DNA of 39,487 nucleotides from positions 1-39,487 of the forward strand of contig MSJI02000484.1 of assembly GCA_001931905.2 (NCBI GenBank), in the 5' to 3' direction. Below the pieces are notes generated by a model. That model had not been told where the DNA came from, did no database searches, and saw nothing but the letters and a program-made list of their open reading frames with translations. Position 1 is the first letter of the stretch, and each line of letters begins with the position of its first letter. Shown here in pieces: positions 32,070 through 39,487 of the stretch. Source of the DNA: Cladosporium sp. IMV 00045. Taxonomy: Eukaryota; Ascomycota; Dothideomycetes; Cladosporiales; Cladosporiaceae. A program made the translations under genes and the position numbers.

Positions 32070-32955
32070 TGGTCGAATACTTTCTGATCATGCTCAAGTC
32101 CGGAAAGCGTCAAGTCGGAGATATGCAAGGATGTTGCATATGATCACGTGCCTGTCCGGCGGGTGTGGCAGCTTGCACCTTGCTTGATTGCATGCGACCA
32201 CATCCGCGACCCTCGACTACCTACAGCTTATGATACCCATTTGCCCAAGAATTATATCGCGCTTTTTACAAGTCGATATCAGCAAAGCAATACTCTTTCA
32301 TGAGTGATTGCATGTGCTTCAGAAGAACGCTATTGTTTGTCGACACCCAAATTATGGTAGCATTCCACTGACCCACAGACACATTCCTCTCACCAAGCTC
32401 TATTGTTCTAGCCAGGAAATTGCCACCATCCCGAGCTGAAGGTTATCCCTCCCCGAGAGCTTGAACTCCTCTGTAGACAGCACTCAGGCTTTCCTTGCCT
32501 GTCCGGTTAGATGAGGTCAGACTGCATTCCGAGCAAACAGGCGCAATCGGTCTGCTTGCCAACCCTCCATTGTGAATAGCATTGGCACCAGCCGGCTGTC
32601 GCTCGTGGATGCCCGAGATTGCACGCGCAAGAAGGGGAACGTTTCTGGAGACACAAGGCTAAGTCAGCACACCTTTCTTCGATTCGCCCAGGGCCGCCGT
32701 CCATCGCCTATAAACACTTGCTCTGCTTGTTGCCTGACAACAGCATTTTCGCACAAGTCTTTTTTAATCAGTCACTCCTTCACAGACCAACTCTTTACGC
32801 TCTTTGCAATATCATATCATCATTTCCTTTCATAGCCATCAATATATCCTGAGAATTTGACGAATAACGATCTTGGAGGGTCCATTCACGCATTTCTATC
32901 AAGCATTCCTGCATCGCGTTCCACCCAGCAGCTGGATTGCGTCTCAGTCAGCACT
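32070..32955 (+). promoter_or_regulatory. AbaA-like gene upstream region with four CATTCC sites
   Basis: The 886 bases hold the Mrd1 3' UTR and the promoter/leader of the TEA-factor gene. CATTCC occurs on the plus strand at 32361-32366, 32382-32387, 32525-32530 and 32904-32909. CATTCY is the site bound by AbaA in Aspergillus, where abaA activates itself. The long pyrimidine-rich leader from about 32700 suggests a long 5' UTR, which is usual for developmental regulators. Confidence 0.55.
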
Positions 32956-35196
32956 ATGATACAACCTTGTGTGCTTCCTTCTAATGCATCACCCCTAGTG
33001 GGTGGAAGCGAGCCGGCTCAGAGGATTCTTCAGGAGCACTCTGGTAATCGACAAAGCCATGACTTCAAATTCTCGCAAGACTACGAGCCGAAGTGTTCGA
33101 CGTTGTTACTGACCGAGAATGCTCATCCCCGATTGCCTGTAAAATCTCACCTTCTATTTCACACGAACGGAGGCATTCCGTTTCGCAGTGGTTTCGCTCG
33201 TCCCAATTATGGACGTATGCACTATGAAACGCCGAAGGAGAAGGATGAGAGAGCAGAACGGCTCGTGAAACGATTCTACGACTCCGAGTCGTACGCCAAG
33301 TATAGAGCTCGCCAACTGAATAACGACAAAAACAGCGACCAGAAATGGCCAGATCATCTCGAGCGGGCGTTCTTCCGAGGTAATCGGCCTTGTGCATCTT
33401 TGTCCAAGCCTTACTGACACGGTCAACTAGCCTTGGTGGAATATCCGCCCGTGGGCCGCAAGAAGCATCTTTTCAAGGAAAAGCAACGTGGACGCAACGA
33501 ACTCATTGCCGACTGGATAGAGCAGACCACCGGGCATAAGCGAAACCGCAAGCAAGTCTCTAGCCACATCCAGGTACTCAAGCCTTTTGTCAGCAAGGAC
33601 CCTGTCGTCATGTCTTTCCTTTCACAAGACGAAAAGAAAAGGCCATCGGACGCCAACGGATCGTCCAGGTACAACGGCGGCTACTTTTCCAACCCGGTAG
33701 ACGGCCGAGGTCTTTCACGCTATCCGGTCCAGGCGCCACCTCAAAATGGACGACTCGTATTGCCGCCTTCCGTGTTCGGAACATCAAGCGTCCTTGGGAG
33801 GCCCAGAGACTTTCCAAATGCTTTCGAGCCTGTTGACTTCGAAATGTTCGTGCAGCGAAAGCTCCCCGAAGAGCGAGTCGAACGACTACACACTTACACC
33901 CGGCAAATCTCGCAACCTTGGTTAGCTGAAGAGGTCTTTTCGGATTGGAACATATTCGCCCAAAGGCATCCAGGTCTTGCAGCTATTCACGCCAGGCGAC
34001 CCATTGAGTGTAATGTCATTGTTGCTCAGGCTTCTTTGGCGATTCACTCTGGGCCCTTCAGAGGTCAGAATGGCGAGCCAATTCACAGCGGAAGCAACGA
34101 GCTGGGAATCTCCTTTCATTGCAGAGCAGCAAGCATCCCAAGGCCTTTCGATGTGATTTGCCAAAGCCACTTTTTCGAAAGAGGCGAGTTGATCACGACG
34201 ACTCCGTCGTTTCACCAGTTCACCAGGGACGATGGAAACACCAACAACGACATGCAGATCATGTTTGGCAGCACTTACTGGGTACGCGCTCTTTCAGCGA
34301 GGTACAAAGAAGCATGCGAAGCTGGACCAGAGCAAGGCGCGGCTTTCATCAAAGGCATCACGGCGACTCAAGACGTCTGCATCAAGACGGCAACTGGGAT
34401 GGAAAGGGTCATGCTCATACACTGGTCCTTTCGCCAGTCCACGAGCGAGCAAGGTCGAACGAGTTGGCACCACGTGATACCACCTTCATCTTCTTCTTCG
34501 TCGGTTTCACAGACTACTTCGCCATCGAAGCCTACTCCAGTCGATAGTCTGTTCAACTTTAACGACGACCCTATGCCCAATTTAACAGCCCCTGGAGCCC
34601 CTCCCGAGCCTACCCTCCAGTCGCCGTTCGAGTATACTGCTGGATCAGGCTCAGGCACAGGCATGCCTTCAAGCACTTGGCCGGTTTCAATCAGCGATGC
34701 CAGTGGCGCTTCTGCCTTGGCCAACATCAACCTGGATGCGAATCTGGACAGCACTTTCTACTTCTCCACAGACAGCAACATGGACATCACATACGACCCG
34801 AATTCCACGCTCGACAATTTCGATACCTCAACCTTCAACTTCGACCCCGCGGCGGAGAATTTCGTGCCCGGCGCCGCATCGCAAGACATCTGGCAATCAT
34901 GGGCTGGAAATCCCACTGGAGGTTTCGATGATTCGCAGAGCTTCGCTGAGACGATGTACAACACGGCCTCGAGTGCTGCTGTGGACGGTCAGAACGGTGG
35001 CTATGGCGAGTACGGTGTCTTTGATCCGCAGATGTACGGCAATGCGCAGGAATCGCAGGCTTATGGTGGCGCTGGTCCGGACGCTGCCAATAAGGAGGAT
35101 GTCTTGACTGTCGTGGAAGCGGCGCCGGCCGTGGACACGCAGGCTGTGATGGTGGAGGAGCAGCCTGCACTGAAGTTGGAAGGCCAGGATGGTTAG
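32956..35196 (+). CDS. abaA: TEA/ATTS-domain transcription factor, AbaA-like conidiation regulator
   Basis: Two exons, 32956-33379 and 33431-35196, encode 729 residues. The TEA domain (about residues 128-195) reads [20 protein letters not shown], then [20 protein letters not shown] and [18 protein letters not shown]; the intron falls inside it. This is the DNA-binding domain of AbaA/Tec1/TEF-1 proteins, which recognise CATTC(C/T). The C-terminal third is rich in Ser, Asn, Asp and Gly and probably activates transcription. AbaA controls the middle stage of conidiophore development between BrlA and WetA. The frame is open upstream to 32857 without an ATG, so 32956 is the likely start. Confidence 0.9.
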
Positions 35197-35655
35197 GTTT
35201 GATTTTTTGGTAGTCCATTTACCACTTCGCTTTTGCTTGATGGCAAAGACAAAAACATCTGCTCAGATAGCTTAATTCGACGTCACTTTGTCGCGTCTTT
35301 GCGCTCATGTGCAACTTTGGTTCGGTCAAGACGGCACGTGCTATGAATGATCACAGGAATGATATAGCATAAAACCACTTCATTCGCTCCCGCCTCACTG
35401 GAGAAGGTCCTTGCATGTGAACGAGCGCTACAATACCCGCTCATGAACAATTCATCCGCCGCAAAATTGTCTCCCCGCAACATCATCTGTTTGTCGGGCC
35501 AACAACCTCCGTTCACCTCGTCAGTCTTGATCAAGGTATACTCTCAACACGACCGTAGGTACCTACCTGGTAATTTGAATCGTTGAACTGCGCGTGCTAC
35601 AGCTGCATGCACGTACGGCCTGCTGCCTAGAGACCTGTGTAACGCCAAGGCTAGC
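35197..35655. other. Intergenic region between TEA factor and dsRNA-binding gene
   Basis: This is the 3' UTR of the TEA-factor gene and the promoter of the next gene. A 12-base perfect palindrome, GTAGGTACCTAC, lies at 35555-35566, about 90 bases before the next ATG. No gene is supported. Confidence 0.4.
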
Positions 35656-37133
35656 ATGGCGCATCACCCTGGCGGTCTTCCGAACGACCTCCTGCATTCA
35701 CTGCTAATCCATGAAAATGACCGTCTTGTTTCGGCAGAGACATCGAGTCAAAGAAACAGATCCCAAGAATCGAATGTGGAAGTTTCCGAGACGACAGAGA
35801 ATTCCGTTCCGACGACAACTTCTCTCCAAGCACTACCTTTTCGCTCATCTATGACCGCGCAACTATCAAACGATACTCTGGACGCCATGGACATTGACAC
35901 AGATGTGCAACAGCTGGATCGTCAAGAAAATGCGTCTACAAGCGCAGGTGCACACAGCGGCAAACTATACACCTTGGCAGAATGGGACAGTCTATCCGCG
36001 ATCCCTACGCCCTCGGTTTCCCAAGCGCCCACAACACCACTACCACCCGTGCGACTCACTGGAGAGACGGTGGCGAAAGCCAATCACCTCTGCCAGATCC
36101 ACGCTATGGTCCCGATCTGGACTTTCGAAGAAGTTTTTAAGGGCTGCTTCACCTCGAAAGTCGAGTTTGATTCTCACGTGTGCGAGGCAAAGGGTCCCTT
36201 CCCCTCGAAGAAACAGGCAAAAGAGGCAGTGGCCCAGAAAGCCCTCTCAGTCTTAGAGACTCTCAAAACACCTGACAAACGAAAACGAAAGCATGGCTTG
36301 CTGGATCGGTCTTCTAACGAGGAAAATGATGATCAAGCCTGACCGAAGAGAATTGGGTCGGCCGCCTCACTGAATTCACCCAATGCCGTAAAAGCGCCCC
36401 AGCACACTTCCACAGTCTTGAGACCAGCACACGCTCGCAGCAGTCGGCAGGATTGACTCTTCATTCCAAGAATTATGCCTGTATCGTACGACTCAACGTC
36501 TTCCCGGAACATATATTTGGCTCCGACTCAACCTTTTACAATTCGAAGGTGGAAGCTAAACGAGCAGCTGCACGAGACGCAATCCTCTGGCTGCGCGCTC
36601 ACGGGCACATCCCTCGCCTGCAAAGCACACGACCACCCAAGCGAAGCATGTCGAGTACCGCTGACGAACACACCGGCTTGACTCAAGAAATTTGCAAGCT
36701 GAACGCGAACCAGTCTTCAGCACAGCTCGTGGCCGAGCGAAGCGTGCAACTTGGCTTCTCTCAGCCACGGTTTGAAATCTGGCCTTGCGAGCCTCCAGCA
36801 GGTACTCCTGTGAGCCAACACTTTTATACGGCATCGGCACACTACTCGGCCCAGGACGTGCAGCGAGAACCGCGGCTGCAGGGTATTTTATTCGAAACGA
36901 GTGCCGTGTTTGGACAGAAAGGCGCCAAGGACATGTGCTGCAGAGGTCTCTTGGGCTTGCTGGAAAGCATTTTGAGAGATCGTGAAGATAGGCGAAAGAC
37001 GCATGAGTTACTCAACAACACGACGGCAGTGACTCCACTGGAGGAGTACAGATTTAGTCTACATGTATGTCATGGGCTCGTTTGTGGCTGTGGTTTGCTG
37101 CGAACATTGCGATCGACGAACATGCGACGCTGA
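35656..37133 (+). CDS. Tandem dsRNA-binding-motif protein; frame interrupted near 36309-36338
   Basis: The first segment starts at 35656 with a disordered Ser/Thr-rich leader, then a dsRNA-binding motif (KANHLCQIHAMVPIWTFEEV, SKKQAKEAVAQKALSVLETL). Its frame stops at 36342. A second dsRBM begins in another frame: TEENWVGRLTEFTQCRKSAP, then YACIVRLNVFPEHIFGSDST and SKVEAKRAAARDAILWL, and continues to a stop at 37133. Both halves look like parts of one protein, since the second has no ATG of its own. Removing 36309-36337 (a 29-nt GT...AG stretch) restores the frame but is very short for an intron; a sequence error or gene decay is also possible. At the 3' end, a GTATGT donor at 37065 and an acceptor at 37137 could move the stop to 37188. 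Function unknown; RNA silencing or editing-related roles are guesses. Confidence 0.6.
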
Positions 37134-37188
37134 TCAGTGGACCGTCACGGACAGGGTGTGCCGAACTCACGGGAAAACAGATACATAG

Positions 37189-38399
37189 ATACAGTACTAG
37201 GAGGCAGCACTAGCAATAGTAAAGCAATCGGATCTTGGGAAGGCCTCTATTTTCGACGGCCAAGTAGATATGGAGAAAGAACTGACAGCGGACTGACTGG
37301 GCGAGCCAAGATTGAGGATACTTTGACCTTGGCTGACTTATCAAGCCCTACGCCTCCAAGTCCCAGGAGCTTCCTGGAACTATAGCATACCCGTGCTCGC
37401 TGTGCCACCTCCGTGCTGTCAAACAATTCAAAAAGACCGGCATTGACTTCATCGGCAGTTGCCATTTTGACAGCGGTACGGGGAGGGTCCGCAGTTTACA
37501 AAGCTGATGTCGAGATGCGATCAAGCGGTAGACGCGGACGAGGCGGGATCATTAAGAATGCAGAGAAAACGAGCCCATGACGCCCAAGGGTATCGCCTGC
37601 GCGATGCGCGGCAACAGAGGCATGCCCTCGAGGCCGAAATTCAGGAGTCAACAAGTGGAGTGGAACTCGCAGATCCCTGTGTCCGCCGTGACATATCAAC
37701 ATGGACTTGTGATTGGCGTCTGCCCGCTTAGAGGCTTCAACGTCGGCCCGCCGTTACATGATCGCTAAGATTTGGTAGTCCTGGGTGACGACGCAGATCA
37801 AAACCCGTTCCTGACTCTGGTACGAGGACGGGTCGAACGGCACGCCAGAGATCTTCTTTCTTCTGGCGAACCCTGGCTATAACGATCAGTAGCATGGCCG
37901 GTGTTGACGACGTATCACAACGGCATGCCATGCATGTCCACAGAGGTCCTACAATTACGCTTATACTGAGATTACCCACGCATAACGGTAGTGGGAGCCT
38001 CCTCCAGATTGTTACTGCGCCCTCAAAAGCTTGTCTCTACCGCTAAATCGCCGCCGTGACCGCGTGGCGCCGAGTCAGGTAGGTCGCGCTGTGATCCGTG
38101 GGCGGTTGTCTACCCTCGATACGGGATAGACTACATTCGAGCAGATCCACCAAGTTTCTAAAGCAGGATCCTCGACGGCCGGCAGACCAATGGACGGCGT
38201 GCTGCGATGGGGCTCAGGTCGGGCAAGACGTTGACGGAGGCCTACTCCGCCCTCGAGTAGACTCCTCCACTTTGGGTTCAAGACATTGGAACTTCCTACT
38301 TGTAGTCTGCCTCTTCTTCCTCAAGCTACCCACGCCACTCTTTTTACTTGCTCAGCTAATCATTGTTTTCTTTCTGGGTACAGCACAACACTTACAATA
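37189..38399. other. Long intergenic region upstream of tyrosinase
   Basis: About 1.2 kb without a supported gene. Short open frames occur on both strands (37496-37702 -, 37507-37731 +, 37737-37979 -, 38075-38281 -) and overlap one another; none shows a domain. No tRNA or rRNA could be folded by eye. The last 120 bases are pyrimidine-rich and form the tyrosinase leader. Confidence 0.4.
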
Positions 38400-39487
38400 A
38401 TGCATTTTGTTTCTACTCTCGCCGGCGTGGCCGCCGTCTCTGGCGTCGTTGCCGCCCAGTCGCCTCCCATCTCCGACTGGTCTGCTGAGGACATTGCCTC
38501 TGGCCAGGCCTTCAGGGATGTTAGCGACCAATCCAACACCAACCAGAGGAACAACATCAACTCCCGCCAGAATTCCGCCTGCACCTACGAGAACGCCAAT
38601 GTCCGTAAGGAGTGGAGGAACATGCCCCAGGAGGAGCGCAAGTCTTTCACCGATGCCATGTCTTGCCTTCAGCACATGCCATATACCCGCATGACCGACG
38701 CTCAGAAGGCCGACTACCCTGGTGTTTTCACTCGCTACGACGAGTTCGTCGCTACCCACATCAACTACACCACTCAAATTCACATGACTGCCGACTTCCT
38801 CGCATGGCACCGTTTCTTCATCCACGCCATGGAGCAGGACCTCAGGAACCTGTGCGGCTACACTGGTTACATGCCTTACTGGGACTGGGCTCAAGACGCT
38901 GGCAAGACTGACCAGAGTGAGGTCTTCAACGGCGATGAGTTCTCCATGGGTGGCAACGGAGAGTACATTCCCAACAGGGACAGCGTTTACCTCGCTGCTA
39001 TGAGCATCAACCTGAACCCTGGCACTGGCGGTGGCTGTGTGCAGAATGGCCCCTTCAGCGACTTTGTCACCAACCTTGGCCCCGTCAGCTCTCCTTACGA
39101 CAACGTTGAGGGTCACTTCGACCACAACCGCCGCTGCCTGACGCGTGACTTCAACAACGAGATCAGCGCTCGCTTCAACTCTTACCAGAACGTCACCGAA
39201 CTGCTCCTCAACATGATCTACATTGAGGACTTCCAGGAGCTCATGCAGGGCTACGGTGACCACAACAACCCCATGGGTGTGCACGGTGGCGGCCACTGGC
39301 TCGGTGGTGGCCCCTCCCAGCTCGAGGACTTCCACTCCAGCCCCAACGACCCCATCTTCTTCATCCACCACGGCATGATCGACCGTGTCTGGACCATCTG
39401 GCAGAACCTTGACATCAACGGCCGCCAGAACATCATCAGCGGCACCTCCACCCTCGCCAACGACCCGCCCAGCGACCCCATGCAGCT
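38400..39487 (+). CDS. Secreted tyrosinase (partial, cut by window end)
   Basis: The frame is open from ATG 38400 to the window end, 362 residues so far. A signal peptide (MHFVSTLAGVAAVSGVVAAQ) is followed by the tyrosinase domain. Copper site A: H120 or a nearby His, H128 and H137 in HMTADFLAWHRFF. Copper site B: H295 and H299 in GVHGGGHWLGG, and H324 in DPIFFIHHGMIDRVW. This type-3 dicopper enzyme oxidises phenols to quinones, as in melanin formation or processing of phenolic secondary metabolites. The strong bias for C-ending codons suggests high expression. No intron is seen in the visible part. Sequon-like NYT and NVT suggest N-glycosylation. Confidence 0.92.
   Translation, partial: MHFVSTLAGVAAVSGVVAAQSPPISDWSAEDIASGQAFRDVSDQSNTNQRNNINSRQNSACTYENANVRKEWRNMPQEERKSFTDAMSCLQHMPYTRMTDAQKADYPGVFTRYDEFVATHINYTTQIHMTADFLAWHRFFIHAMEQDLRNLCGYTGYMPYWDWAQDAGKTDQSEVFNGDEFSMGGNGEYIPNRDSVYLAAMSINLNPGTGGGCVQNGPFSDFVTNLGPVSSPYDNVEGHFDHNRRCLTRDFNNEISARFNSYQNVTELLLNMIYIEDFQELMQGYGDHNNPMGVHGGGHWLGGGPSQLEDFHSSPNDPIFFIHHGMIDRVWTIWQNLDINGRQNIISGTSTLANDPPSDPMQ

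Noticed and set aside
37540..37560. Similarity to the 3' end of 18S rRNA (GCGGGATCATTA)
   Set aside because: Only about ten bases match and no further rRNA sequence flanks it.
38352..39371. 339-residue minus-strand frame opposite tyrosinase
   Set aside because: It arises from strong C-ending codon bias on the plus strand, where copper-binding motifs prove the coding direction.

Overview
The window is nuclear DNA of a filamentous ascomycete (Pezizomycotina). Introns are short (mostly 47-105 nt, GT-AG, with CTAAC/CTGAC-like branch sites). The gene set is typical of this group: a Zn2Cys6 regulator, a TEA/AbaA-type conidiation regulator, Mrd1, Hrd3, an FG nucleoporin and a secreted tyrosinase. 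A DMC1 gene argues against the Sordariomycetes, many of which lack it. A Dothideomycete is my best guess, with low confidence.

Layout. 1-443: 3' end of a CCHC zinc-knuckle (Gis2/CNBP-like) gene. 1343-2678: DMC1 meiotic recombinase. 2975-12858: a five-gene block made of an ACS/Dal5-type transporter with an apparent frameshift (-), a mitochondrial tricarboxylate carrier (+), a Zn2Cys6 regulator (+), a PrpF-fold isomerase (-) and a sugar-porter-family transporter (+). 13497-18713: Nup2/Nup50-like nucleoporin (-), probably with a hidden first exon. 19908-22541: Hrd3/SEL1L (-). 22928-24813: F-box protein (+). 24959-25977: isocitrate lyase/PEP mutase family enzyme (-). 26651-27167: peroxisomal SCP2 protein (+). 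27457-27870: small zinc-ribbon protein (-). 28426-29080: LC8 dynein light chain in seven exons (-). 29357-32069: Mrd1, five RRMs (+). 32956-35196: AbaA-like TEA factor (+). 35656-about 37133: tandem dsRNA-binding-motif protein whose frame is interrupted (+). 38400-39487: tyrosinase, cut by the window end (+).

The most interesting region is 2975-12858. A mitochondrial tricarboxylate carrier, a PrpF-family isomerase, two MFS transporters and a Zn2Cys6 regulator lie side by side. This is the same gene logic as the Ustilago itaconate cluster (Mtt1, Adi1, Itp1, Ria1), but no decarboxylase is visible here. All three promoter regions of the block carry one copy of the same site, CCGCGGAA-N9-CCGNGG, which contains a Gal4-type CGG-N11-CCG core. 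I read no other CCGCGGAA in the window. This suggests a regulon controlled by the embedded regulator, and the block may make, export or consume an aconitate-like tricarboxylate.

Two genes need a frame correction to read fully: the ACS transporter near 4087-4097 and the dsRNA-binding protein near 36309-36338. Either could be real decay, an unusual splice or an assembly error. Protein functions are assigned from motifs recognised by eye; no database search was run.
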